Positions 1 through 13,164 are shown, counted from the stretch's first letter. The stretch is 64,000 nucleotides of DNA from Puffinus mauretanicus (GCA_023333565.1 JAJKFH010001094.1:1302001-1366000); one strand, 5' to 3'. Notes: generated by a model from the sequence alone, not told the origin. Numbers and translations: made by a program.

Positions 1-175
1 ACAGGTCCCTAAGACTGATAGGTATTTGAGCTATTGCTGATCTCCAGCACTGTCAGGAGCTTGTTTTTGGAGAAAAATGTGTAAATATGCCTATGTGTTT
101 AAGTCCTATGGTGTAATGCTATCAGTATACTTAAAGAATCCCACATTCTTCTAGGGTACATTTGGGTTAAGTAGG

Positions 176-694
176 TGTCCTGGTTTCGGCTGGGATAGGG
201 TTAAATTTCTTCCTAGTGCTGTGTTTTGGATTTAGTATGAGGAGAATGTTGATAACACACTGATGTTTTCAGTTGTTGCTAAGTGCCCTCCTAGTCCAAG
301 GACAGCTCCCATGCCTACTGACGGAGCTAGGTGCACAAAGATTGGAGGGAACATAGTCAGGACAGCCAGCCTAGCTGGCCAATGGGGTACTCCATAGCAT
401 GTGACATCATGCTCAGTATATGAATGGTAGGCGTGTTCCAGGAAGTAGCGATTGCTACTTGGTTATCGGTCAGCGCGGGTGGTGAGCAATTGCATTGTGC
501 ATCACTCATTTTGTATATTCTATCATCATCATTATTTTCCCTTTTCTGTTCTATTAAACTGTCTTTATCTCAACCCACGAGTTTTTTTTCACTCTTACGC
601 TTCCGATTCTCTCCCCGTCCCACTGGGGGTGTTGGGGGAGGAGTGAGCGAGTGGCTGTGTGGTATTTGGCTGCCTGCCAGGTTAAACCACGACA
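176..694 (+). mobile_element. Solo LTR of an avian endogenous retrovirus
   Basis: The element starts TGTCCTGGTTTCGGCTGGGA and ends CCACGACA, so it has the TG...CA ends of a retroviral LTR. It is flanked by a perfect 5-bp direct repeat, GTAGG, at 171-175 and 695-699, which is the target-site duplication left by integrase. In the + direction there is a TATA-like stretch (CAGTATATGAA, near 414-424) followed by an ATTAAA polyadenylation signal at 553-558, the order expected inside an LTR. No gag, pol or env follows and there is no second LTR, so this is a solo LTR left after recombination between two LTRs. The start resembles LTRs that are common in bird genomes. The 5-bp duplication would fit an ERVL- or ERVK-like family, but I cannot name the subfamily. 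Confidence 0.88.
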
Positions 695-1860
695 GTAGGT
701 TATGCAGGTTTTGTTTGTGGGGTTTTTTTTAATTACTATTATTTATTTTTGCTCCCCATATTGTATAATTAATTCTGTTCCTTTCCTGAGCTTTCAATTT
801 ATGTTAACCCTCTTACCTCTTTGACTTCTCTATCTGCTTGTCCTGGAAGGCAATGCACGGATCTTTCTGCCCAAAAAGAACTGCAGAGTCAAATGTCCAA
901 TATATAGAAGGAATAAAAATATGAAGGAAGGCTATGCAACAAATAGTTCTCTTTATCAAAGGTGTAAAAATACCTAGCTTAAAATACACTCATCAATGAA
1001 TAAATATCTTACTCTTCAGACAACTGTTGTATTTGATAAACGGAATGAATAGCGTTAGAAGTACAAAAAGAACAGTTTTAATTAAAAAAAAAATTTTTTT
1101 TTTTGAGAATGAGTGCAAACCAAAAGATACAAACTCAAATAGCACCTTCAAACTTGGATCTAAACACATTCTGAACAACAGGTGTCAGATCTGGCTGGCT
1201 GATTTGCCTCTTACACTTTGAACTAGGGTTAGGTTAGAACCATGCAGGAGAAATCTGCTTTGTCCTACTATGTAAAACTTCAGATTTTCAAGAACCTGTA
1301 CTTAGACCCCGCAGGAGCCCTAAGAGGCTGAAAGCTGGCAGTTATTCCTCAGAAACTTTGCTCATGAATCATCTTTGTGAACTGAAGATAGATAAAGCCC
1401 ACAGAATGATAGTTCACATCCATCCCCAACCAGCTGTAGTCACAGTAACATTATTGCTTTCTACTTTAGTTTTTATCAAGCAGCTAAAAAAAGCACAGAT
1501 GTTCTGTTGTTACCTGGTCTATGCTGATAGGTAGAATGATCTCCAGGGCAGTGAAGCAGACTGGAAACCACGTTCAGGCTAGACCTTTCGGAGACTTCTT
1601 TGATCATGTTACTGTGTTTCAAATAAACTGCAGCTCAGTCCTAATCTTCCCTGGAAATATCTAGTTGAACTTTTCATAGAAAGAAGCTATGACATAGCGG
1701 AGTATACGAAGAGGAAAAATTTTGATTTCTGGAGAATCTCAGAAGACACAAGCAGAATTTGTCTTTCTGCCAAGGACAGCAAGTGTTAGGCAATAGACTT
1801 CTGAAAGGTTGAGTAGGGTGAGATAAAGTAAGTTGCAGTGTGTAAAGAACTGAATATTGC

Positions 1861-1910
1861 AAGAACATAAGAAATGTCCTGCTGAGTCAAACCAATGAGA
1901 CCATAAATGC
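1861..1910. repeat. Possible remnant of an old CR1-type interspersed repeat
   Basis: The words AACATAAGAAATGTCCTGCT and GAGTCAAACCAATGAGACCA resemble the conserved phrase of an old sauropsid CR1-type repeat (accession of a 'transcript of many copies' type, with 'ACATAAGAATGGCC' and 'GGTCAGACCAA' words). Only about 50 bases can be aligned by eye, so this is a weak call. Confidence 0.3.
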
Positions 1911-4900
1911 ATGCAGCACTCAAGATGCAGGTGTGGCATGGTTTAAAGAGTGGCAGAATAATGCCTGCTGGTTTGTTCTCAGTAGCCTTCCTGGTGATGC
2001 CTGATGTTTTGTAGGCTGCCACTGCACAATGCAGCAAGGATTTCGGGGAATTGTCTGTGATTCCCTATCTGACGTCCTGTGTAGAACAGGGTATCAATTG
2101 TAAATCAGTTTGTTTTCTGTAGAACAAATAACTTGTGTTTGACCAATTCATGTTACCCGAAAAGCATGCAGTCTTGTTTTGGAGACATCAAGACTTAAAG
2201 AATCCACTAGCTCTTTGGTATTTGACTAAATATAAATTATCCTGATAGCTTTTAAAAAGATCTAATTTCTTATATAAATTTATTTGTTGCAGGTCTGCAG
2301 CTTTGTGTTCTTGTTTTATTTTCTCCATTAATCTATTTGTAAATGCTGTTTTCTTTCCATGAAGTTTAATTTCCAAAACATAAAGCCAGTATTTTGTTGG
2401 TTCTGCCAACTATTATGGCAGAGATAGACTGTTGATTGGCCTTGAGTCTCTTAACTTGTATTTGCTGTGCAGAAATAGCAGCTCACACTGCTGTTATTGG
2501 GTCCACATTTTGCCAGTTCTTGGTGTTTCTGCCCATTTGGAGTACAGGTCTCTTGGAATTTGCCCCAGCTGATCCTAGGAAGTCTCCTTCTCCCCCCTCT
2601 GCTAAAGACCTTGTTTTTGGAACATCATAATGTAACTTTGTATGCAAATTTCCAGGTTTTTCTCTTAGGGTCACACCAGGCTAGGCAGGCTATACCCTAG
2701 CACTGTCTTCGGCCTTCCTTTGGCACATATGCACAAGCCCAGTGTCCCCTCGGATGCCTCTGGCATTCCATGAGCTATTCAGAGGGTCGTGATGAGACTG
2801 AAGGGGGCAATCCTTTGTTTTAGGACTGTTGTGTATTAATTCTGGATCTATAGATTTTTAAGACTTCTCTCCAGTTATTAACGTCATTGAAAAATCTAAT
2901 TTAAATGCATGATTTTCATTCTTTCCAAACACAGAACAAAAATAGTTGCTGAACCATCCTTTATCTATATCACAAACATTTTTCTTATCTCTGGATAGTA
3001 ATGAACTGATGAGGTTGCTACAATTTTTTCATTATCTTTATCCTCAGCAACTCCTGATCTCCGTGGACTCCTCTAACTTATTTCGTTTGTCTTACCCATT
3101 TGTCGTGGTACTCACAACATATAGCAATTTTTCTTAATGCTTTGAACTGTAGCCTGCAGGTTTAGAAACTTTCAGAAATTATATATATAGTTTTCGACTC
3201 CCTCTGGTGGTCTGGCAATGTAGTTGGCAAGTTGTTTAACTGCTAATACTGACAGTAACAAGGAAAATGTTTGAATGCAGTATGACATTGTAGATGCTTC
3301 AAATTTAACCATCGTTTGTCCCAGATGCATTTAAATAGCAATGGGGAAAATATTGATGTTTATTAATAATACAAATAATTTTTATTACCAATGAGTAGCT
3401 AGGAACGTGGGGGAGGGGAAGAAAAAAAAAACAACCAAGAAAAGGTGAAAATTCAAAGCTTTTCTTCCATGTAACAATTTAATTTATTTAAAGGGATTGA
3501 ACTTCGGAACTGAAGAATAGATGTAACTCAACTGCTGCTGTATCAGTAAATTCAATGTGAGAAACACTGGATCTTCATCTTCTCTTAAGTGGTCACAGAA
3601 GTGCAGTTTGAAACAGCAATTATGTAAAGATTCCTGTGTAGACAGAGACTGATATGGGAATAAAACCTAAGTATGATTTTAGCCAATAACGTAATGAAAT
3701 CAAACAATTATACTACAGAAAGAAGAGCTGCCACTATGGCTTTGCTAGTTAAAGAGACTTTATTTAGATTTAAGAAGAGGTTCATATTTACTAAAATCTA
3801 GTTTTCTAATTTCCTAACATGTAATAGGTATCTTATTTTTACCCTTAAGAAATAGTTAAAAATGATACATGGCTTATTTTCTCTGCTGGGTAGAACCAAA
3901 GGAACTGACAAGCAGTGGGCTAATTAAAGTGTAAGAAGCTTGCGTCTTTCTAAAAATACATAATTATTATTTTTTAAAATCCAGAATAGTTCTGTTCTGG
4001 AGACTTTTTGCATAAATGAGTCAAAAGAATAGGAAAATGTCTTTGCCACAGAAGTTCAATTTGTCTACGAAGATGTTTTTTGGTTTTGGTTTTTTTTTTT
4101 TTGAGTTCAGGCGAGAGATTAAGCTACAATCTGGATCATATCTAGAATTTAGCTGAACTGTGTCTATCAGTTTTGTTATTGTGCAAAGACAGTGTGGAGA
4201 CCCTCTTTATCTGCTGCTCTATGAGCATCACCGTGTGGGACAATAGTTTGAAATACAGCAGGAAAGAGGCTTACGGTGAGTGTAACAGGATGGAAGACCC
4301 ACGATTAGACCTTACCTTGGCTCTCCCCTGAACTTAAAAGTAGGCAAAGCATTTATTTGAAATTCTAAGACTTTTGAACAAGGCTGAAAAGTTTTACACT
4401 GGCACAATAAATATGAGAAACAGCAAACTATGGTATTTTTCTTCCCATTTTGCTTCCTGTTAGTTACTACATATTAATATAGGATAGCAACTTAACTGGC
4501 AATATATCTTTGTAAAAATACAGTTGTGGAACAAGTAGCAATTCAGATATAAATACTCACATCTATTCAGCCTATAAACACTAGTGAAGTGCTTTTTTTA
4601 ATTCTGGGAGCTGACTTTTCTTCATGGTTGTTTTTTTTTTTTTTTTGGTATGTATAAATATATGCATTTGTGATGTGGAGGGTATTTCCAGAAACAGTAT
4701 GACAGGTTTAAAATGCAGTATGAAACATTGGGCCAAAACAATATGATTTTAATATATATTGCCGGTTGAGTGATACTCTTTCATTGCTCTTTCATTGGCA
4801 ATGCCGGTTCCCATTTAGCATGAATGGGCTTGGAAAGGATCTCTTTTGGAGTCTGACTTTTTATCTTTTGCAGCACAATTAGTAATTAAACTTCAGATTC

Positions 4901-6101
4901 AGCCTATCAATAGCAACGACTGTTAGCACTGTCATTTATTAAATACTAAGAATTAACATCAAGGAATTTTATACAATAGTGAAAAATAAGTATTTGCTTG
5001 ATTGTACAGGCATACATTCCTTTTTAAGTATCAATTGTACTGCCCATTATTTCACAAGTGCAGTATGAATCGAATCAGTTTGAAAGCAACAAACTACAAA
5101 ATCAAAAGTCCATTGTGAAGAAAAAAAAATGCTTTCCAGGTTCCTAGGTTTTTCTGAATTGTTTTTTGTGCGTGATTTTAACTTTCAAACAGCAGTAAGG
5201 GCTTAATGGTTTACAAAGGACATTCACAGATGTAACTATTTTATCTTTAAGAAAATAAACTCATCTGAGTACAAAACCTTGAAATGTTGAAATATTTTGA
5301 TAAAGCATATTGCACTTCTTATATGACTATATTCCTTGCTATGAGGTGGGGGTGGCAGGTTTTAAAATGTGCATGTTGTCAAACTGTTGATTTTGTGGAT
5401 GCTGTTCAGTCTCGCTTCCCTTTAAATTGCATTTTGATACTCTCAAAAAGGAACCACGTGTCACTGTGAAATTATTTTCTCTAACAATTTTCATTTGGAC
5501 TGTTTTAAATTTGGTAGAGATTACTGGCTTCTGTAGGAATGGAGAACTCTGCAGTTACCTCGTTTCATTAACAGTGTTATGCTAACTGGAAAAAAAGACT
5601 TAGAAGCAAAAATTTTCCTGGAATCTATAATACTTATGAGTTGTGCTCTTCACTGTAGAGAAATTACTTCTCACATTAATGCATTTTGGCCTGAAAATTT
5701 TTGTACTTCGCATTTGAGAAAATGGCAGACGGTAGTAGGAGCTGAATATGATTGCTTTAAAATGCAAATAATATTTGAATTGCATCTCTGATCACTTGCA
5801 ATAGAATACACTTACATTTATCTTAATAGATATTAAAATGTGGTTTGAACTGAAAGAGAAGAAATTGGTAAAACAGGGATTTGTGCTGAGGAAAAACTTT
5901 TTAATATTGACTTTTTAATTCTGTTTTAGACTTTGTGGAGATAAAATAAGGACTTTTGTGCTGTCTTCTGTAACATTTTATTTCCTTCAGAATTGTCATC
6001 TTTCTGTGATGTATGCTATAGAAACTCTGAGGAAGAAAATAGTTTTAATAATCAGCACTTTGATTAGCAGCTTCAGACAAACTCTACTTAGAACCACCCC
6101 T

Positions 6102-6113
6102 CCCCCCCCCCCC
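6102..6113. repeat. Poly-C mononucleotide run (C12)
   Basis: An uninterrupted run of C is preceded by CACCCCT. It is a simple sequence that is likely to vary in length and to be error-prone in sequencing. Confidence 0.9.
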
Positions 6114-9100
6114 ACTGGTCAGTGTGCCAGAATAAAACCAGAGTAGTAGGTAAACCTGCATATTAAACATTTTTTCTGTAAATAGTGAAAAACACTTGCC
6201 ATTAAGCACTGATAGCCTTTGACACAAATTAGATGTTAAGCTTTGACTAACCTGTTCTCTCAAGGGCCTCCATACCAGTGAGCTGACTTCAGCAAAGCTG
6301 TCATGAAAACACTGTTTTAAACTTTTTTTCTTTTTTCTTTCTTTAGAACAAAGGAAAGCTAGAACAAAGGTGAGATTTGGTTCCTCCCCTGCCACTTCAG
6401 CAGTGAATAGTATTTGCATAAGAAGCCAGAAACTCAATCTAGAATAAAACCCAGTGATCCTGTAAGTTTGCTTGCATTTTTTTTTGCTCATGTGAGTTAC
6501 CAGCATTCTATTTGAATATGTTACCTTTAAAAATGCAAGTACTTTTTGAATTGGTTTTTCTGATTCCTTGTTATAGAATCTTTAATATTTTAGTAGAGAT
6601 TAAAATGTTACTTTTATTTAAGTCAGTGTTCTCCATAACTTTTACATTTTTACCAGTTTAAACCCCTGTAACTTCTGTTTCTCATAGTTCTGTATGGAGT
6701 ACTAGTGCAGAAAACTTCTTTATCGGGTTACCAGAAGTATCAGAGTACCATATCGGTGTGTTCCTGTGTACTGAAAGCTCCTGTTTCTTCATACCAAACT
6801 CATGAAATTGCACTGAACAAGCCATTATTTCTCTTATTGCCCTGTGTTCGGCGGGGTTGGAGTGGGAGAGGTGGCATAAGGCAAAATGGTTGATGAATAT
6901 GTCTTAGTTACTTTTCCTGCATTTTAATTTTCCATCATTTTCAGAAACCAGGTATCTCTCTATATCTTCTAGTTAGGCAGCTACCTCACCTTACAAGCAG
7001 AGTTCCTATTTCTAGCAAAGTGCACGTATGCTTCAGTCTGTGCTAACAGTTTACCAAACAGGCCATTTCCAGAAACCAACACTTCGTTTCAGTTTAAAAA
7101 AATAAGCGGCAATTGACAAAATATGCAGGATCAGACTTCTTTTCTATATCACTTTTATGCTATTCATTCCAGATCCATTATTGTATACGATTATGGGTCA
7201 TGTACAATGGAATTTTCTCAGAGCAGTCTTAGGTATATGGAAGTTTCAGTAATGTTAAAGCAGATTTCTTAATTGTTCCAATGCATTTCAAAATATACTA
7301 ATTCCATTTGCATAGATATCTCACTTCATAAATAGTAGCTGTTGAGATAATAAGCCTGATAAACTGTTATGTAAATATTTTAATACTATTCTTTTGCTGG
7401 TAGCTTTTATTGAAATGATGTGATCAGTGCTAACAAAATGTGTTTAAATTGTTATGAATAAATATGAATAATCTTCATAAGCAAATTAACTCTTTTCGAA
7501 AGTTGAAATTTTAGTTTTCACAGTCTTAGGTGTAAAAGAACTAGTAGTTATGATAGCAAAGATTTCGAATTATCATTCCTTTCCTGTCTCATTTTTAATT
7601 TAATCATCTTACCTCTCCAGTAAAAAATCATGCTATAAGCAGTTTAATGTTCTCTGGATCTTCTGAAACCTCACTTAAGCAAAAAATGCTTTATTATATC
7701 TTTCTCCTTTTGCTTTTGTTGCAGTATTAAATCTTCTTTCTACCCCTGCAGTACTCCATTGTATTTCTTAATCAGTTATGTTCTGCTACTGTTTCTATTT
7801 CACTTTTTAGAATCTGAAGTATACTTTGTTTGAAATTGGACTGTGGCCTGAAAGCACTATAACAGCAACTCGATAAAAAGGCAGATTACAATATCTGAAT
7901 TTTGTGCTATTATGCTTTCAATAGCACTGGGAATGAAAAGTAAATTAGTTGAAACACTGAGAAAGACAGTCTGGTCCTGTCATAGAGTTGCACTAGCTGT
8001 GATGGTCTCAGGATAGAAGCAAAGCAAGGTTTGTAGGAAGTGGATACTTATTACATTGAGGATACAGCCGGGGAACACAGGGACAAGCTTTTAGTCATAC
8101 AAGCCTGGGTCCACTCTTGATCAACTAATGATTTGATGGCAATTGTTGATTTCCCATCTTTAAAAAGATGTATCCTTTTTCTGATCTTTCAGTTGATGAC
8201 CAAAACCAAGCAAAACTTCAGAAAGCACCTGTCCCTAGCATATGTGACACACACTAACTAGAAAATTGTTTAGAAATTCTGTTGTGTGGACAATGACTCT
8301 ACCAATGCCCATAGGCATGTCATGTTTATATTTAACTGATCTATTTATACGACAGCACATAGAAGTGACTGGTGATAGTATTGTTCCCCAAGAGTTTGAA
8401 GACTGTAATTCACAGGGTTTGGGGAATAAGATATATAGTTCTTAACAGTTATGAAACAATGATTGACTTGTCTCAGGCTGGTAATGATACGTTTGCCCGA
8501 ATTTGACTTCTGAGTTTGTGATCTTGGCATTTCTGAAGACTAAAATGTGCTAGATCCAGGGGAGTGCAATGCGTGTAACAGCAATAATAGCATCAGTCCT
8601 ATATTTTGAGTCTTCAAACCAGCAGACAGATAGTCATCCTTACAAACTCAGCTAAATACCTGTTGACCTCACTGACTTCTCCTTTCTGGGGATAAAGAGT
8701 GTTAATTGTATGAGTCTGCACTATAACCCAAGGATGTGGAGCAAGACATTTAAATTATTTAAATTCGTATTGTGTTCTAATGTGGCAGATTACACTGCAT
8801 CTCTGCAAAACCTGTTCTTTCTGTCAATGGGCTGATCCTTATTTTGAGAAAAGTAACTAGCAATTTGTGAGATTTCTCTTCAATGTAGTCTTGGTCTTTT
8901 TACTACATTTTTCAGTGAAAAACCAGTCATGGCAGTTTTCTGAGGTATATAAGTTTGTGGAACTGATGTGTCGTGTGTGTGTAATGTAAGTATTTGACAA
9001 AGGTACATGGTAGTTATTGAACTTGTTTCAGCTAGTATTTTTATTCTATCCAGATGTTGGAAATACATTTATTTTCTCAAAACATAAGGCATAATCTACG

Positions 9101-9673
9101 TACAGTGCAGATCTTCGTTATTCAGGCGCTGCCCTACCCTCCCCTGTTTAACTAAGGCGCGGGTGAGTACTGGGCTGGTGGGCCACGCTCAGGTCCGCCT
9201 TTCTATGGGACAAAAAGAGCGAAAGAGTGTATCAGGTAAATGCGGCCGCTGAGAAAGCGTGGTGTGAGGTATGTGGATGGAGAAGACAGGAAGGAGAATG
9301 CCTTTGAATGGATCAAAACCCCTAGAGCGAGTCTGGATGGGTGGTTTCAAGTTGGGGGAAAGAGGCGACCGTTAACACGCAGGAACTAATTTTGTGTTAC
9401 ATTTTGTGGAAGTGGAAAAGTGCGGCAGACAGGGCGATGGTGCATGTTCATCATTGGCCTGTGGAAGAATGAGATCCGATGAGTTTCCATTTTTTTTTTT
9501 CTCCCATGTGTAATTGGGCAAATCGTTTTAAAGGAGCAGTTCCTCCCGGTGGCCGCAGGAGCCCGGCCGTACCGGCCCTGCTGCCCGCGGCACCTCCAGC
9601 AGCGCGGCGGCCTCCTTAAGCAGCCTCTCCCTCTCCTCTGGGTGCCGGGGCGGTCACAGCAGCGTCCCGGCCC

Positions 9674-9704
9674 GGGCAGGCGGGCGGGCGGGCGGGCAGG
9701 CAGG
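9674..9704 (+). repeat. (GGGC)n tract in the CpG island
   Basis: Near-perfect tetranucleotide repeats of GGGC, mixed with GGCA units. Four GGG runs separated by single C bases (9682-9696) form a canonical G-quadruplex motif on the + (non-template) strand, about 300 bp upstream of the start codon. Confidence 0.85.
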
Positions 9705-9993
9705 GCCGCCCCCGCAGCCGCGCAGCTCGGCCCACGCTCCCCGGGCGGGCTGCGGCCCGCCCCCGGCCCCGCCCCGTGCCGCGCTCCCCCGCCGCTGCCC
9801 GGCAGGTGGCGCCGCTGCCGCCGCTCTCCGCCAGCGCGGCGCGGGCCGCAGCCTTCGAGTTCCGCCGGCTCCAGCCGCCGCCGCTGCCGCCGCCCAGGCG
9901 CCCGGTGCTGCCGCCGTCCTTCCCCCGCCTCCTCCTTCCCGCCCGCTCCTGCCGCCCCGGCCCCTTCGCCCGCCGGGGCCCATCGGCCCGGCC

Positions 9994-10114
9994 ATGGCCA
10001 CCAAGAAGGCGGGCTCGCGGCTGGAGACGGAGATCGAGCGGTGCCGCTCGGAGTGCCAGTGGGAGCGGATCCCCGAGCTCGTCAAGCAGCTCTCGGCCAA
10101 GCTCATCGCTAACG
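9994..10114 (+). CDS. TTC7B: TTC7B exon 1 (coding part): residues 1-40
   Basis: This is the N-terminus of tetratricopeptide repeat protein 7B, a helical scaffold that links phosphatidylinositol 4-kinase III alpha to EFR3 and FAM126 at the plasma membrane. The exon starts at an ATG in a strong Kozak context (GGCCATGGCC) within the CpG island. It reads MATKKAGSRLETEIERCRSE and continues to KQLSAKLIAN, which matches the vertebrate TTC7B N-terminus as I know it; the paralogue TTC7A begins differently. The coding part is 121 nt and ends in phase 1 (AACG|gtgcgg, donor GT at 10115-10116). The last G joins AT of exon 2 to make an Asp codon. The donor is GC-rich and departs from consensus at +3 and +4 but keeps G at +5. 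The 5' UTR lies immediately upstream; its start is unknown. Confidence 0.96.
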
Positions 10115-13100
10115 GTGCGGGGCCGGGCGGCGCAGGGCGGGAGGCGGCAGGCCGCGGCGGAGGGCCCGCGGGAGGCAGGGGGCGGCCGGCGGGGCTCCGG
10201 GAGGCCGGGCCCGGCAGGTGCAGTCGGGCGCACCGGCGTGAGGGGCCCGCGGGCCGCCCCGCGGTGCCCGCGGGGAGGCGGCGGGGCGTGGGGGGCCGCT
10301 GGAGGGGCGGAGAGCGGGTCGGGGCGGCCCGCGGAGCAGGAGCCCCGCGGAGGGCGGCGGGGAGGCGGGCGCTACTGGGGGCTTGACCCCAGCGTGCGGG
10401 CGCCTCGGAAATCGCCCCGGGGCGGTGAGCTGGGGCGCTCGCCCCCCGCCTGAGCACCCCTCTGAAGTCCGAGGGAGGCCGCGTTTCGTCTCGCCGGCAG
10501 CGGGGCCCTGTGGATTTACGTCGTGAACTGCTGAGCAGTCTGATGGCTTATCATGGGTGTTGCAGGCACACATGCTGACAGTGTGCATGAAGCCCTAAAT
10601 GTCCTTCTGCCTTCTGTGCACAGCCGGAGTATCTGTACACAGCGTGTCGTATAAAGGTTTCCGTCCTTTTACTTGAAAACATACTTCAGCAATATAGTTT
10701 ATTTTCTTATGAAAAAAATGAATGGTTTGTTTTGTCCCTTATTTCTTATATCACAAACTTTAAATGTTTACCTGAAGGAGGTGAAAAGAACTGCTTCGTT
10801 CTGAGGTATGGAGGTGCCTAATGAGCAAGGGAGATGGAGGGAAGTTCTCTTTGGCATGGATGCCTTCATTCTGTGTGTGAGAAAAGACATGGGGATAGTG
10901 TCTACCTCTCTGGGCTCACTCATCTGCTTGAGGTGCACCTGGAGGTATTTTTAGATAGAAATCAAGTCTGCAGAGACAGAACTTGGGGTGAATTCAGAGG
11001 TCATAAGTTAACATAGAGACAGGATGAGGCGTAAGGTTAGTGTCACCGGGAGTGTGTTGCGAAGGCAGTGATAGCTTTGCACGTTTAGGCAGAGAAGAAA
11101 ACTGCATAATTCAGGTCTATAGAAATAAAAATAAAGGAGGAAAAGCTTGAATCAAAGTAAAGAGAAGAGAGAGAATTTAAGAATAGATGGATGGGTAGTA
11201 GATAACCTTACATGTGTTGGCCTTAAGAACAGCTGGGGGATGATCCTGAAACACACTGGTATTATACTAACTAAAATTAAACACAAGTGAAAAGGTGGAA
11301 GGTATCTTTAGTTTAAGGACATGCTGCATTGAGGTATAGACTATGGACTAGTTAGAGAGCAGTTCAAGCAAAGGCAAATGTTTTTTGGCTGTCTGGTTGA
11401 GAAGAATGATCCTTCATAGTTTTAAGGTGTACTAAGGTATTTCAGACAGGTAGGGAGAGCTAGGCAGATGTTATTGACAGTTTGACTTAAATTTCTCTGA
11501 CCTGGGTACTTTTTACCTAAGTGAAGCATATTGGAGAAGATTATGCAGCCTGCATAACTTTACACTTCAGTAATTTTCCTACTATGGTATCTTCTAGATT
11601 CTGTACCGGTCAAAATACAAATTATTGGAGCACTTCCTGATCTTTAAAACATGGCAGAGTATCATATGTACATTTTGTCTCTTTCTGACAGCACAGGAAT
11701 GATTAAATCAATGTCCAAGTTCTAGCCAACTGAGAACATCAACAGTCAGTAAGCTAAGTGATTGTAAGGGACTCCTTTTGTAGTGGAATAAGATAGGAAG
11801 AGAGTAATTTATTTCATGAAATACATGCCCCTGCTGTTGAGAGTGTCTAAAACTGTAAGTTTGTGTTCTAGATCCTGGTGTACGTAACAGGTTGCAGGCT
11901 GAGGTTGTGAGCCAGTGAGACTATGAAGGAGAGGCAGTGCCTCTGTTCTACCGGTGAAGACAGATACGAACTGAAAGGCGCTCTGATACGTATCCCTGTT
12001 TTAATTAATCTGAAGCAATTAATTTAAGAAAAAGTACTCAGAACTTCACTGCTTCCTTCTGTATTAATGTCTAGTTTTACAAATCAGCTAGGAAATGGAT
12101 AACAAAAGATCTGTGTTTTGGCTGAATGTGGAACAATGTGTCGTAGGAATGATCTAAAAGCGTGAGAGGAGGAAAAAGAGGGGAGAGGATCTTCATTCTG
12201 TCCATATATTGGTGTGTAGGGAATTGGCTCTGACTCTTGAATGCTGGAGCATTTTAACTGAGGACATCAGTATTGCTAGGAATAAAGTTTATTGCTCTTT
12301 GAACGCCGGTGGGAAGGGATCCTTTGGGGAAGCCCTCCTGTAATCTCTTCAATCTTGTACTGTTGCAAAATAATAGACTGTTACTTTACCAGGACTTAAT
12401 TACACCTCCTGTTTGGAAATGGGGATTAGAGAATTTGACAGAAATTTTAATAGGGATTATTTTTTGGGCTGTCTTGCATTGATATAGTATTTCCTATTAT
12501 GAAGTTCCCATCCCTTGAAGCTTGCAACCCAAATTAGATGAAGGAAGAAATAGCAATAACAGCTCCCAGGATGAAGGTCTGTGTGGATGCATAAGGCAAT
12601 AATATATACTTCTGGAGAAGCACAGCGCTTGAGAAGTGCAGTATTTTGAGTGGACTTGACTATTGTATTGTTTATTCTGTTTTGTTCTGCTGATGGATCC
12701 TATCTAGTCCCTGGCAGAATTAGGAGTCTGTATAAAACCTGACAGGGAATCAAATGTAAATGACAGTTTACGTAGGATTTTGGATGCACAAAAATGGCAC
12801 TTACTAGAACCAATTTCTGTATCTGATGGATTGTATTTGAAAGGCTTTGTGAACTTACTGAGCTTTAAGATAAAGAGGGAAGAGAAATGTTAATGGATTG
12901 GTTACTGCCTTTGCTATTCTGTAAGTAATAGTCACAATTTGGATCATGGAAAATGCGTGCTCTGTGTCAAGCCTGTGACTTGCATTGTTTTTCACAAAGG
13001 ATAGATAGATGAAAGAAGGGTCTTTAACTCAGAATTGTTAGGCACTTACATTTCTCTGCTTCACATCTAGGACTCGGCAGCAGTAATAAGATTCATGCCA

Positions 13101-13164
13101 TGTAACGCAAATCTCCGTTTGAGCTCTTGCTTCATCAGCACTCCTGTAAAAGATTGGGTCAAAA

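Larger units (their letters stand above)
700..9530. other. Upstream flank of TTC7B, no gene recognised
   Basis: This is AT-rich DNA with frequent stops in all frames. The open frames of 60-140 codons are about what chance gives at this base composition. By mammalian gene order the 3' end of RPS6KA5 could lie upstream, but I recognise none of its coding sequence. Homopolymers include A10T11 at 1084-1104 and a C12 run at 6102-6113. A weak old repeat match is near 1861-1910 and an unexplained minus-strand open frame is at 2188-2417. Nothing else is supported. Confidence 0.6.
9540..10470 (+). promoter_or_regulatory. TTC7B: CpG-island promoter region of TTC7B
   Basis: Base composition changes abruptly from AT-rich flank to very GC-rich, CpG-dense DNA at about 9540 and returns to AT-rich DNA after about 10500. 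The island covers the presumed 5' UTR, exon 1 and the start of intron 1. It contains GC-box-like CCCCGCCCC words (about 9765-9776), a (GGGC)n tract at about 9674-9704, and no obvious TATA box. This is typical of a broad, TATA-less promoter of a widely expressed gene. The transcription start cannot be fixed from the sequence alone; it must lie upstream of the ATG at 9994. Confidence 0.85.

Noticed and set aside
424..732. 102-codon open frame inside the solo LTR
   Set aside because: It lies wholly in LTR sequence and runs past its end; LTRs of this type do not encode proteins.
6084..6506. 140-codon minus-strand open frame
   Set aside because: At this AT content a window of 64 kb is expected to hold about one to a few frames of this length by chance. 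The translation has poly-Lys and Gly-rich low-complexity parts and no known domain.
9549..10588. Several long Pro/Arg/Ala/Gly-rich open frames (up to 267 codons) on both strands across the CpG island
   Set aside because: Stops are rare in any frame of very GC-rich DNA. Only the frame at 9994 splices into a recognised protein, and it is real only up to 10114.
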